Assembly: GCF_907165205.1 (NCBI RefSeq)
Contig: NC_058195.1
Coordinates: 32,322,936-32,386,935, forward strand
Direction of reading: 5' to 3'
DNA: 64,000 nt
Source: Coccinella septempunctata
Taxonomy: Eukaryota; Arthropoda; Insecta; Coleoptera; Coccinellidae
How positions within the stretch are numbered: the stretch's first letter is position 1; each line of letters begins with the position of its first letter. Shown here piece after piece: positions 23,455 to 34,690 of the stretch. The position numbers were made by a program, and so were the translations under genes. The notes beneath the pieces were generated by a model, which worked only from the letters and a program-made list of their open reading frames with translations, did no database searches and was not told the origin of the DNA.

Positions 23455-23929
23455 TGATTCTATCGAGGGGGACTTGGAATGCCGCGTCGACGCACACTAG
23501 TATAGTCGAGAGAAGAGCGCGTTATTTGAAAGTTAATTAGGATACGACGAAAATTTTAAGATGAATTTAATATACATAAAGGGGTAGTAGGTGAATGTAA
23601 TTGAGTATCTCCGAAGTAATTCAAGGGATAAAATGAAATATAAATTAATGCTACTCTATGCAATATAGTTTCAATAGAAAATCTACAGACGAAATTATAA
23701 ATTGTTGAAGAAACAAGGTATAGACTATAACGTCAAATATATTCATACAGATAGATATTTTGTTGTTGTTATTTGCTCTTTCGAAGTACTAAAATGACTA
23801 CCCAGTGCGAAAAGAATTATAGCATATTCACACATTAAAAAGACAGTAACTTCAGACAAGAGGGATGCTAACGACAAAACATTAAATAAAAAGTCAGTAG
23901 AATATTTCACGGATATAACATATAACCCA

Positions 23930-24200
23930 AAATATTCCGCACAAAAATCCGGAGATGTGTTGAAATATTCCTGCAGTATTTCTTATATATTTATTATATA
24001 TTAATATATGAATTCTTATATGGAAAAATTTCAGTGAAATCAAAATATCATTTCCTGAAATATTTCATGAAATATTAACAATTTATTTGGGCTTCCACTT
24101 CATCTTTCAGAAATATTGCAAAGAAATATTCTGGAGCGATTCTGAAATCTTTATTGTAGTATTACTTGAAACGTTAATGAAATGTTCAGTTGCATTATAG
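23930..24200. repeat. right subterminal repeat region of T, outer segment
   Basis: Dense AAATATTTC/GAAATATTTCATGAAATATT-type motifs, like those at 19,931-20,580 and 25,131-25,649. The solo LTR of Z interrupts it at 24,205. Confidence 0.5.
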
Positions 24201-24204
24201 GTAC

Positions 24205-25126
24205 TGTTATGGTTTCAAAATTATGATGTATGTTCAGATACATAATCCTTACCAGTTTTTTCTGTGAGGAATTATAATTTCTGAGATTCAAAATTCCATA
24301 GTTTCTATTTACTTTATTTCAATCAGGTATGTCAAGGTAAAGAGCTGAAATGAAAGATTTAAAGAAAATTTGTTGTAATTATTCTGTGACTAATTTAAAT
24401 CAGTGATATGAAAAAAATCAAGATAGGATAAAAAAAAAATTGAAGGAAAAAAACCGGGGAAACGGGAGAGTTTTTTGTTTTTGGGGAGTTGCAAGTAAAG
24501 AAGATTGTTATGAGAAGTTATGAAAGAAAATTGTGAATTCTGAAGAAGTAAACCTGAAGCAAACTTGAAATAAAAGCACATTAAAAGTTGATTAGAGGAA
24601 ATTACCTTTATATAACAGAAAAACATTAAAATTTTCACCGAGGATACAACTTGTTATGGTCATCATACCTTTATTCAAGATCAAGATATCATAAACATTG
24701 AATTCAAGGAATCATCGTAAGTTTGGACATCAAGAGATAACCACATCGACGAAGGAAGCAGAGACAGCTGATTAACCAAAGATTAACCGAAGAAAGAATA
24801 ACATAACCTTACAAATCAAGAGAGAATTGAAATAGAACCATAGATAGCTGATAGAGCATAGTGATTGATAAAATGAAATAAGGACTGTAGCATAGAATTG
24901 TGAGTTGAATGAAAATTATTTTTTAAAACCGTATATAGAATATAATAAGAATTTTTTAGATGGGTTAGATAGGAATCATTGATTTAATTTTAAAATTTGT
25001 TATTTGGAGAATTAATTAATAAATTGTTAATTTTTTTAAATCTTTCAAAATTACATACTCGGACCTACCCTGAGACAATTCAAAATTCATCAAAATTTAT
25101 AATATTCAACGCGGCGCATCAAAACA
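24205..25126 (+). mobile_element. solo LTR of gypsy-type element Z
   Basis: This 922-bp block begins TGTTATGG and ends CATCAAAACA, with a GTAC duplication on each side (24,201-24,204 and 25,127-25,130). It is about 99% alike by eye to the 3' LTR at 31,559-32,479. No internal region is attached, so this copy is a solo LTR, normally formed by recombination between the two LTRs of a full insertion. Confidence 0.85.
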
Positions 25127-25649
25127 GTACTTTGGAAGACAAAATATTTCATACATATTAGCGATCTTTATACAAATTATTGGCCAGCCAATCTTTCAAA
25201 GAGCATTCAGTAAGATTTCGGGAATGAAAATTGATATAATTTTTACACTTTCAGCTTTTCATCGAAAATCCTCCACTGAAATATTACTTTAAGGCTTTTT
25301 TCAATGTATTATGTAGACGAATTAGAAATATTTAGTTTATATTCCTGCAAATATTTTTTGAAAAATTTAAGAAATATTCCTCAAAAATATTCTGATTTCT
25401 ATGGATATTCATTTTCCTGAAATATTGCAAAATCTGTCATAAAAATTTCGTAGAATATTTCATGAAATATTAATGAATCTTATGAAGTCATATTTCATGA
25501 AAGATTTATTACATATCATGGAAATATTCTGCCAATCTTGCGAAAATTTCTTGCCGTAAATATTCTCGAAACCTTTCATAAATATTTCAATGAAATCTTT
25601 CTTGAAAATATCTTGAAATTTTTCACTGCAATATTCCATGCTGTGTGGG

Positions 25650-26411
25650 AAAGTAAAAAAAAAAAAATACCGGTTTCTCAGTGGAACTTGAAATTTTCCG
25701 GAAAAAAGGATTACCTTTCTTTGAGCTCATTTTTAGAACGTGTCGAAGACTTAAGAGTGGCTAGAAATGCTACCCATGATGATATATTTAATTCGGCCAT
25801 AGATTTGTTTTCCGGAAAGGCTCTTGTATGGTATCGAGCAACTGGAAGTCGCGTCAAAGGTTGGTTCTCTCTGGTTGCTTCGTTGCGTGAGGAGTTTCAG
25901 CCCCCTGATTACAATGATCGCCTTTTCCAGGAAATAAAAAAACCAACACTGTCACCTGATGAAACTATCGGTATGTATATCGCCGTAATGACGAATTTAT
26001 TCAACCGTCTCACCATGCCTGTATCGGAGCCACTACACCTCAGAATTTTGTTGAAGAATACAGCTCCATTTCACCAAACTCAACTAGGTCTTATGGAAAT
26101 TAAGTCTATAGAAGAACTTTTGAAGTATGGCAGGATGCTAGAATCTTGTAAGTATTCTGTCGAATCGTTTAAACCTTCTCCATCGAGAAGGGTTACAAAC
26201 TTATTGGAGCCTGATTTGGCCGCTGAAGAGATTGGGTCTTCTGAAACTAACTCGTCAATTCTGTAAGTCTTGAAATTAAGTGTTTCAATTGTGGTCTGCG
26301 TGGTCATAAGGTCAACGCTTGTAAGGAACCAAAGAGAAAGAAATGTTATAGATGTAACAAAACGGATTACACTGTTTTAATTTGTCCTTCGTGTTCGAAA
26401 AATGTTCGAAA
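25650..26411 (+). pseudogene. C-terminal part of Y gag, copy 1
   Basis: After the T terminus the frame reads SKKKKIPVSQWNLKFSGKKD, then SFLERVEDLRVARNATHDD and FSGKALVWYRATG. This is the typical capsid-like core of insect gypsy Gag. The frame ends at 26,264-26,266, and a shift leads to CFNCGLRGHKVNACK (CX2CX4HX4C zinc knuckle, about 26,281) plus a second knuckle with Tyr in place of His (CYRCNKTDYTVLIC). The stretch 25,538-25,649 upstream in the same frame belongs to T, not gag. The copy is cut at 26,403-26,412 by the join to Z LTR sequence. A nearly identical copy is at 33,003-33,755. Confidence 0.75.
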
Positions 26412-26595
26412 AATAAGAATTTTTTAGATAGGTTAGATAGGAATCATTGATTTAATTTTAAAATTTGTTATTTGGAGAATTAATCAATAAATTGTTAATT
26501 TTTTTTAAATCTTTCAAAATTACATACTCGGACCTACCCTGAGACAATTCAAAATTCATCAAAATTTATAATAATCAACGCGGCGCATCAAAACA
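26412..26595 (+). mobile_element. truncated 5' LTR of element Z
   Basis: Only the last 184 bases of the Z LTR are present, from AATAAGAATTTTTTAGAT to CATCAAAACA, where the solo and 3' LTRs have about 922. The left boundary is a junction with Y gag, not a target duplication. The promoter part of the LTR is missing. Confidence 0.8.
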
Positions 26596-26598
26596 ATT

Positions 26599-26616
26599 TG
26601 GCGACCAACGAGTTGG
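26599..26616 (+). promoter_or_regulatory. probable primer binding site of element Z
   Basis: TGGCGACCAACGAGTTGG starts three bases after the LTR end, where a site starting with TGG (complement of tRNA CCA) is expected. I cannot name the tRNA. Confidence 0.5.
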
Positions 26617-26699
26617 GCATTTTGAAAGATATTTTTTTTTAATTATCACTTTATCTGAAAATTCAACTTTCTAAATTTAAAATTCTTTAATTTATCCAA

Positions 26700-27808
26700 A
26701 TGATGACTCGTAGTAAATCGATTATGACTGAGAGTGAGGAAGAGGTATCTGAACAAGTACAACAAAAATCTATTGGGGATAACAATGATGAAGACCAAAA
26801 TACAACTACATTGGAACAAATCATGAAATTTTTACAAGTACAAAAATCAGATTTGGCCAAAGATTTTAATTCAATTAAAACTGAAATTAGAGAATATAAG
26901 CAAGAAATACGAAATGATTTGGAACAATCGATAGAAAATGTTAAACAAAATCTAATTTTATACACCGATAAAGCAATACAGGAAGTTAGACAAGAATGTA
27001 TGAACAAAATTGAGAAAGAAGCGGAAAATATCTCAATCAATTTTAGGCCTGCAATAGAAATTATGAATAAAACAGTTTGTAATAACAGAGAACAAATTAA
27101 AATACTTCATTCAGAATATCAAAATTTACAAAATTCAAGTAATACCAGTTCAATGTTGTTTCAAAATTATCAAAATTTAGAGTTTAAGTTTGATGGTAAT
27201 CACAAAAACTTGAATCCAAATTCATATTTAGAAAAATTGAAAAACATTTCTCAAAATTGGCAAGTGATTAAAAATGTAATAGATAAAACTATGATAGGAG
27301 AGGCAAATTTGTGGTGGTCCATTCAATCAGAAGAATTTGAAAATTTTGAAGAATTTGAAAAAAATTTCTTATCATTTTATTGGAGTGCTTCTGTCCAATC
27401 AGAAATTAAAAAAATTATTAGTAACTGGAAAATATCGTGAACATTTTAAAGATAGTTACGTTGAATATACTCTGAAAATATATCAAAATGCACGATACCT
27501 AAGCCCTAAATTAACAGAGTATGAGAAATCATTACCCGGAACAAATTTGTCAACATATTATGATTACAGAGATACTTACTTTAAAGGAATTGATTAAATA
27601 TCTGCAACGAGTACAAGGCATATTGAATAGTAATAATAGAACTAATCCAAATGAATATCAGAGAAATTATATATCTGATGATCCAAGCAAATACCATCAG
27701 AATTACCAAAATGGACAATATAATCGATATAATAGACAGGAAAATCAATATAATAATAACCGTTGGAATAATAATCATAAAGCAAATCAGAATAGATCAG
27801 ACTTATAA
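26700..27808 (+). pseudogene. Z gag, frameshifted
   Basis: An ATG at 26,700 (or 26,703) opens 246 codons: an acidic start (TESEEEVSEQVQQKS), a long coiled coil rich in K, E, N and Q, then a capsid-like region (FDGNHKNLNPNSYLEKL, GEANLWWSIQSEEFENF). The frame stops at 27,440. The downstream gag reads on in a second frame (EHFKDSYVEYTLKIYQNARY, to about 27,597) and then in a third, ending in Asn/Tyr/Gln-rich sequence (to 27,808). No CX2CX4HX4C knuckle is visible. Two shifts near A-rich runs break an otherwise well-kept gene. Confidence 0.7.
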
Positions 27809-27959
27809 CCATACTAACAGACAAAATACATATAGACAAAATTCTAACCGATATAGAGAAAACGTAGACACGACAGAAAAACCAAAAACCGGAACATATA
27901 AAACAGATCCAGACAGAATAACACTTCATGCTGGACAGGATTTTCAAATACATGCCTCG

Positions 27960-30900
27960 GACAATTAAAAACTGCTTACGCTCATCCTAGAGAATTTATA
28001 ACGTTAGATGATGAGACTGAACCGATAGAAAAAACCACACTTTTATATTTAAATTGTAACTGTAATAATGTAAAATTTCAAATGTTGAATGACACAGGAA
28101 GTGAGGTGAATCTGATTAATGAGACTATAATTAAAAAAATACCAAATTACCAACAATCAATGATGAAAATACCACAAATCAAGATGATAGGATATACCAA
28201 TAAAAAATTAGCTCAAAATAATAGAATTATACATTTAAAAATTCAAATCGGTGACCAAAATTTCAATATAGAATTTGTGGTGGTTGAAGACATGATATAC
28301 GAGGCTATTCTAGGCATTGAAACCATGCATAATTTAGAATTAGTATTTGATATATCAAACAAGAAGGTTTTCCGACATGGCAAATTATTAACAGAAATGA
28401 TAGATTCAATAGATAATACAGTTGAAAATAATACCTATAATCATGATAAGAAAATAACTAATAATATTTCATTCAATGATCCTATTATGGAAGCTATTCA
28501 AGTAAAGCCCATAGAGGATACAATTATATATGAATCTCCTATGAAGAATCCTCATAAAAGAATTGATTATTTTGAAGTCATAAACTTAAATGAAAATTAT
28601 AATTGTGATAATTTTGCCAATGACGGAAGTAGTGATATACCAAATTATTTGAAAAATGAAGAGAGAATACCTCAGTATGATTTGTCTTTAAAAGAAACCT
28701 TTACAAATTATAATAAAGAACAAGACATTAATGATTCAAATATTGAAAAGAAAGTTTCTACTTTTAATAATAGATTATGCCAAAATGAAGATAATAGATA
28801 CCTTGAACGTGATAAAGAAGTGACATATATAGATAAACTGAAGATAATTAAAAGACAAATGATATGCAAAGAGGAACATAAAAATTTATTATTCAATAAT
28901 ATATTAAAATTTCAAAATTTATTCAACAACGAAAACAGAATTGCTAAGAATTATGTGCATAAAATTGAGATTTTTAATATACAAAATTTTAAAAGTAGAA
29001 ACTATCCTATTCCATATTGCTACAGGGAGCAAGTTAAATTTGAGTTAGAAAAGCTTCAACAAAAGGGAATTATAGTTAAAAGCAAAACATGTTATATAAA
29101 TCCTATAGTAATTGTTAAAAAAAATCAGGTGACATTAGAATTTGTTTAGACGCTAGAAATTTGAATCAATATACGAAACCCCAATATGAAACCCCCATAA
29201 ATATGAATCATGTTTTTGGCAGAATAACACATGCAAAATATTTTACTAAATTAGATCTTTTACATAGTTTTTGGTTGATCCCTCTTCATAAGGAATCACA
29301 ACAATATACCGGATTCATGATAGATGGACAAGTTTATCAATTCTTGGTTGTACCATTTGGACTCCAATCAGCTTGTTCTAGTTCAGTTAAAGCTCTGAAT
29401 AGTATACTAGACAAATTTGATCAATTTTGTATACATTACATAGATGATATTCTTATTTTTTCTGAAACAGAAGAGGATCATGTTAAACATGTGTCTATTA
29501 TTTTAGAGAATTTAGAAAGAGAGGGTTTGAAATTGAACATAGATAAAATAGAGCTCTTTGTAGATAAAATTAAATATTTAGGGTTTGAAATTAATAGAGA
29601 AGGGGTATGTATGGATGAGGATAGAATTGAAGCCATAAAAAATTTACCTAGACCCACTAATATTAAAAGTTTGAGAGGTTTTTTAGGAACCATAAATTAT
29701 TACAAAAGACTAATACCAGACATATCACAACACGAAATCATGTTGTTAAATATATTAAAGAAAAATTCACAATGGAAATGGATAGAACAGCACGAGACTT
29801 CATTCAATGAAATTAAAAATATATTTTTCCATAATTTGAAAATTTCTCATCCAGATTACAATTTGAAATTTATCATAAAAACTGATGCTTCAATAGACCG
29901 TTTGGCAGGAGTTTTAATACAGATACAAAACGGTGTAGAAGTTCCCATAAGTTTTATTTTTCGTATAACAAAAACATATGAAAGGGGTTATAGCATATCA
30001 GAACTTGAGTTTTGTGCAATTATATTTGCAATATCAAAATTTAGATTTTATATATTGGGAAAAAAATTTACAGTTCAAACTGATCACTCAGCTTTAGTTC
30101 ATATTATGAAGAATAGATTTGGTAATTCCAGAGTACATAGATGGATATTGTTATTGATGGAGTATGATTTCGACATAGAATATATTCCAGGAAAGAATAA
30201 TATCATAGCTGATTTTCTGAGTAGGCAGACCCAAAATAAGAAAATAATTAAGAATTATCAGATTGGTTTAAACATTTTAATGAATGACAGGGGAATTTTT
30301 TCGAGTGAGTTAGTAAAGTTAGATCAACAAAATTTGGATTCAAAATTAAAACAAAAATCAAAATTTAAAAAGGGGTATTATGTTCAGCAATTAAAAGAAA
30401 AAGAATTATATATCATCACAAATGATTTGAGTTTTAAAATTCTAACGGAATTACATGAAAAGTTTGGTCACATAGGTGCGAGGAAATTGTGGATTATATT
30501 CAGAGAAAACTATTTAAGTGAAAAAGATTATAAATCAGCTAAGCATGTCACAAGAATATGTCATATATGCCAACTTGCTAAAACAAAAAATTATTTCAAT
30601 CAAAATGAACCAAAAAGTATAATTTCTCACCAACCTCTTCAGATAGTGTCTATGGATATTTTAAGTGACTTGGTAATTTCTAGATATGGTAATAAACATT
30701 TGTTGGTAATAGTAGACCATTTCACTAAATATCTAAAATGCTATTCGTGTAAACGTATTAATGAAAAAGTTCTTAAAAGCAAACTCATTAATTATTTTCA
30801 AATAGTGGGAAAACCTGGAAAATGTATATTAGATAATGCTACTTATTTTAGATCTAAGAAATTCATTAATTTTATGCAACACAAGAAAATTGAATTATCA

Positions 30901-31527
30901 TTTACCAGTATAAGACATCCAAATAGTAATCCATGTGAACGATACATACAAGAGATAATTAAGTTCATGCGAATAGCATGTTACAATAAACAGAATTTAT
31001 GGGAAGATGAATTAGAAAATATTGAATTTTATATCAATCATGTTCCTAACAATATTACAGAACGAAGCCCAATTAAATTAATGTATAATATAGAACCAGA
31101 AAGACCATGGAAAATTGCAGATATTATCAATTACAATAATATTCTTAGTAAGGTCAATAATCGAATATATATCAATGCCAGAAAATATATCAAAAAACAA
31201 AAATTCAAAATTAGAAAACAAATTACTTTTAAAAAAGGAGATTTAGTCATAGTAAAAGCATTAAGAAAAACTGATCGACGTAAACAACAAACAGCAAAAT
31301 TGATGTTACCATTTCAAGGACCATTCGTTATTTTAAACGATAATGGTTTGAACAGTTATGAGTTGGGATATCCAGAATCTAAATTGAAGGAAGGAATTTT
31401 TCATATTTCTCAAATTTATGAGTATCAATCCCAGAAAATGATAAATCAATGTATTTGTATTTCATCTTCAAAATTATGTAGGTATGAAAGAAAACAAAAG
31501 ACTGCAAATTTCCCAATTTACAATTAG
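27960..31527 (+). pseudogene. Z pol: protease, reverse transcriptase, RNase H, integrase, one frameshift
   Basis: The first part (to 29,149) has a retropepsin centre DTGSE (from 28,091), the closing AILGIETM, a spacer and the start of the reverse transcriptase (YPIPYCYREQVKFELEKLQQ). A single shift near an A8 run at about 29,118-29,135 changes frame. The rest (29,161-31,527) has LDARNLNQ, the catalytic YIDD (29,437-29,448), RNase H (KTDAS, ELEFCAI, TDHSAL), an integrase HHCC finger (HEKFGH...CHICQLAK) and a core with MDILSDL, LDNATYF and NPCERYIQE. This order is that of Ty3/gypsy-type elements. No envelope gene follows. Apart from the one shift it looks recently functional. Confidence 0.85.
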
Positions 31528-31558
31528 GAGAATTTTCAGTATTTTGTTTTGGAGAATT

Positions 31559-32479
31559 TGTTATGGTTTCAAAATTATGATGTATGTTCAGATACATAAT
31601 CCTTACCAGTTTTTTCTGTGAGGAATTATAATTTCTGAGATTCAAAATTCCACAGTTTCTATTTACTTTATTTCAATCAGGTATGTCAAGGTAAAGAGCT
31701 GAAATGAAAGATTTAAAGAAAATTTGTTGTAATTATTCTGTGACTAATTTAAATTAGTGATATGGAAAAAATCAAGATAGGATAAAAAAAAATTGAAGGA
31801 AAAAAACCGGGGAAACGGGAGAGTTTTTTGTTTTTGGGGAGTTGCAAGAAAAAAAGATTGTTATGAGAAGTTATGAAAGAAAATTGTGAATTCTGAAGAA
31901 GTAAACCTGAAGCAAACTTGAAATAAAAGCACATTAAAAGTTGATTACAGGAAATTACCTTTATATAACAGAAAAACATTAAAATTTTCACCGAAGATAC
32001 AACTTGTTATGGTCATCATACCTTTATTCAAGATCAAGATATCATAAACATTGAATTCAAGGAATCATCGTAAGTTTGGACATCAAGAGATAACCACATC
32101 GACGAAGGAAGCAGAGACAGCTGATTAAACAAAGATTAACCGAAGAAAGAATAACATAACCTTACAAATCAAGAGAGAATTGAAATAGAACCATAGATAG
32201 CTGATAGAGCATAGTGATTGATAAAATGAAATAAGGACTGTAGCATAGAATTGTGAGTTGAATGAAAATTATTTTTTAAAACCGTATATAGAATATAATA
32301 AGAATTTTTTAGATGGGTTAGATAGGAATCATTGATTTAATTTTAAAATTTGTTATTTGGAGAATTAATTAATAAATTGTTAATTTTTTTAAATCTTTCA
32401 AAATTACATACTCGGACCTACCCTGAGACAATTCAAAATTCATCAAAATTTATAATATTCAACGCGGCGCATCAAAACA
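31559..32479 (+). mobile_element. 3' LTR of element Z
   Basis: This 921-bp LTR starts TGTTATGG directly after TTTTGGAGAATT (a weak purine tract) and ends CATCAAAACA followed by GTAC at 32,480-32,483. It differs from the solo LTR at 24,205 by scattered single bases only. The DNA to its right repeats the DNA to the right of the solo LTR. Confidence 0.85.
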
Positions 32480-33755
32480 GTACTTTGGAAGACAAAATAT
32501 TTCATACATATTAGCGATCTTTATACAAATTATTGGCCAGCCAATCTTTCAAAGAGCATTCAGTAAGATTTCGGGAATGAAAATTGATATAATTTTTACA
32601 CTTTCAGCTTTTCATCGAAAATCCTCCACTGAAATATTACTTTAAGGCTTTTTTCAATGTATTATGTAGACGAATTAGAAATATTTAGTTTATATTCCTG
32701 CAAATATTTTTTGAAAAATTTAAGAAATATTCCTCAAAAATATTCTGATTTCTATGGATATTCATTTTCCTGAAATATTGCAAAATCTATCATAAAAATT
32801 TCGTAGAATATTTCATGAAATATTAATGAATCTTATGAAGTCATATTTCATGAAAGATTTATTACATATCATGGAAATATTCTGCCAATCTTGCGAAAAT
32901 TTCTTGCCGTAAATATTCTCGAAACCTTTCATAAATATTTCAATGAAATCTTTCTTGAAAATATTTTGAAATTTTTCACTGCAATATTCCATGCTGTGTG
33001 GGAAAGTAAAAAAAAAAAATACCGGTTTCTCAGTGGAACTTGAAATTTTCCGGAAAAAAGGATTACCTTTCTTTGAGCGCATTTTTAGAACGTGTCGAAG
33101 ACTTAAGAGTGGCTAGAAATGCTACCCATGATGATATATTTAATTCGGCCATAGATTTGTTTTCCGGAAAGGCTCTTGTATGGTATCGAGCAACTGGAAG
33201 TCGCGTCAAAGGTTGGTTCTCTCTGGTTGCTTCGTTGCGTGAGGAGTTTCAGCCCCCTGATTACAATGATCGCCTTTTCCAGGAAATAAAAAAACCAACA
33301 CTGTCACCTGATGAAACTATCGGTATGTATATCGCCGTAATGACGAATTTATTCAACCGTCTCACCATGCCTGTATCGGAGCCACTACACCTCAGAATTT
33401 TGTTGAAGAATACAGCTCCATTTCACCAAACTCAACTAGGTCTTATGGAAATTAAGTCTATAGAAGAACTTTTGAAGTATGGCAGGATGCTAGAATCTTG
33501 TAAGTATTCTGTCGAATCGTTTAAACCTTCTCCATCGAGAAGGGTTACAAACTTATTGGAGCCTGATTTGGCCGCTGAAGAGATTGGGTCTTCTGAAACT
33601 AACTCGTCAATTCTGTAAGTCTTGAAATTAAGTGTTTCAATTGTGGTCTACGTGGTCATAAGGTCAACGCTTGTAAGGAACCAAAGAGAAAGAAATGTTA
33701 TAGATGTAACAAAACGGATTACACTGTTTTAATTTGTCCTTCGTGTTCGAAAAAT
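32480..33755 (+). repeat. second copy of T right end plus Y gag (tandem duplication)
   Basis: Bases 32,480-33,002 repeat 25,127-25,649 (right subterminal part and TIR of T), and 33,003-33,755 repeat the Y gag segment 25,650-26,403, with very few differences (for example CATTTTTAG preceded by GAGCGC instead of GAGCTC, and a shorter A run). The gag core is open from 33,040 to 33,618; the zinc knuckle follows in another frame (about 33,630-33,752). Unlike copy 1, sequence after CGTGTTCGAAAAAT continues into the protease region, so this is the original right flank. Confidence 0.85.
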
Positions 33756-34300
33756 ACCTCTCGGTATTTGGGAAACTCAAGTCGGGAACATTAGGTGGTC
33801 GACTAGATGTTGCTCGGATAAGAATTCTCAGATGGGAGAATTCGCTCCAGTTTTAAATTATATATTGGAAAGTGTAAGTCAAGAAGATATGCAGGTTTCC
33901 ATATACGATATTAAGTTATAGGGCATATTAGACTCAGGTGCATCATCTACTATTGTAGGAGGCCCTGGTTGGGAAATATTGAAAAGGCTTAATTTATCAC
34001 TTCGTCCAGCTTCACGATCACATTGTACGGGTGCTAATGGAGATTAGTGTTCAATATTCGGTTACATTTCAGTTCCTATCGAAGTTTGTGAACGAATAGC
34101 ATTGATTGATGTTTTAGTTGTGCCTTTTTTGTCTCATAATCTTATTCTCGGAGCTGACTTTTGGCAGAAAATCGGTATAGTACCTAATCTTAGATCGAAA
34201 AATTTTTCATCGGATGTGTCTTCGATAGATGAAACGGCACAGACAGAATTGACCATAGAAGTCATATTATATATTATTACTCTAGAATGCTAATCCAGTA
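33756..34300 (+). pseudogene. Y protease remnant
   Basis: A readable stretch contains GILDSGASSTIVGG (aspartic protease centre, about 33,923), then ISVPIEVCERIALIDVLVV and SHNLILGADFWQKIGIV (the closing hydrophobic-Gly segment of retropepsins). A TAG near 34,046 breaks it in frame. It follows the Y zinc knuckle at the normal gag-protease distance. No Y reverse transcriptase follows; the LINE at 34.4 kb takes its place. Confidence 0.7.
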
Positions 34301-34435
34301 GTAAGAAATACGGCGAAAAATTAACAGTGGTCGTTAATACGAATGCGCATCCTTAGTTTATTTTCTAGTAGAACGTTGCCGAGTTTCTGAATATTCTGTC
34401 GATCGAATCTTATGAAGTGGGGGCAATTCATGTAA

Positions 34436-34690
34436 CGAAGGTATGTCGGACAACAACGCGTTTTCTTTCAGTCATTTCGATTGAAAAAAGAAGGACAGAA
34501 AAAGCTCACAATGAAACAGGCTGTGAACAGTCAACAGGAGAAGAAAAAGATATCTGAATCAGACGATGATTTAGATATCTTCACGGAAAAAATTTTCAAC
34601 AACATAATGTTGAAAATTGAGAGGGAAATGGAGAAAAAACTCCGAGCATTATTTAGTAAACTAAATTCGGATGGACCTTACGGATATTAG
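34436..34690 (+). pseudogene. C-terminal fragment of LINE ORF1
   Basis: The frame is open from 34,436 with a first true ATG at 34,511. It is charged and coiled-coil-like (QQEKKKISESDDDLD, REMEKKLRALFSKLN). It ends at 34,690, overlapping the ORF2 ATG (34,671) by 20 bases, as is common between LINE ORF1 and ORF2. No Gag-like knuckle is present, so only the tail of ORF1 is here. The element is probably 5'-truncated. Confidence 0.5.

Larger units (their letters stand above)
19918..25649. mobile_element. TIR element T inserted in Y gag
   Basis: The left end CCCACATAGCATGGTATATT and the inverted right end CCCACACAGCATGGAATATT (complement of 25,630-25,649) match at 18 of 20 positions. The host reading frame, Y gag, stops exactly at the left end and continues exactly after the right end. 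About 650 bases at the left and about 800 at the right are packed with near-palindromic variants of GAAATATTTCATGAAATATT, which look like subterminal protein-binding repeats. Without the solo LTR inside it, T is about 4.8 kb. It contains a spliced minus-strand gene (20,668-22,729) and no transposase I recognise. No clear target duplication is visible beyond a possible AA. Confidence 0.65.

Noticed and set aside
25538..25649. First ~37 codons of the 242-codon gag frame as genuine gag N-terminus
   Set aside because: They lie inside the right end of element T and repeat its subterminal motif. The true gag N-terminus is at 19,324.
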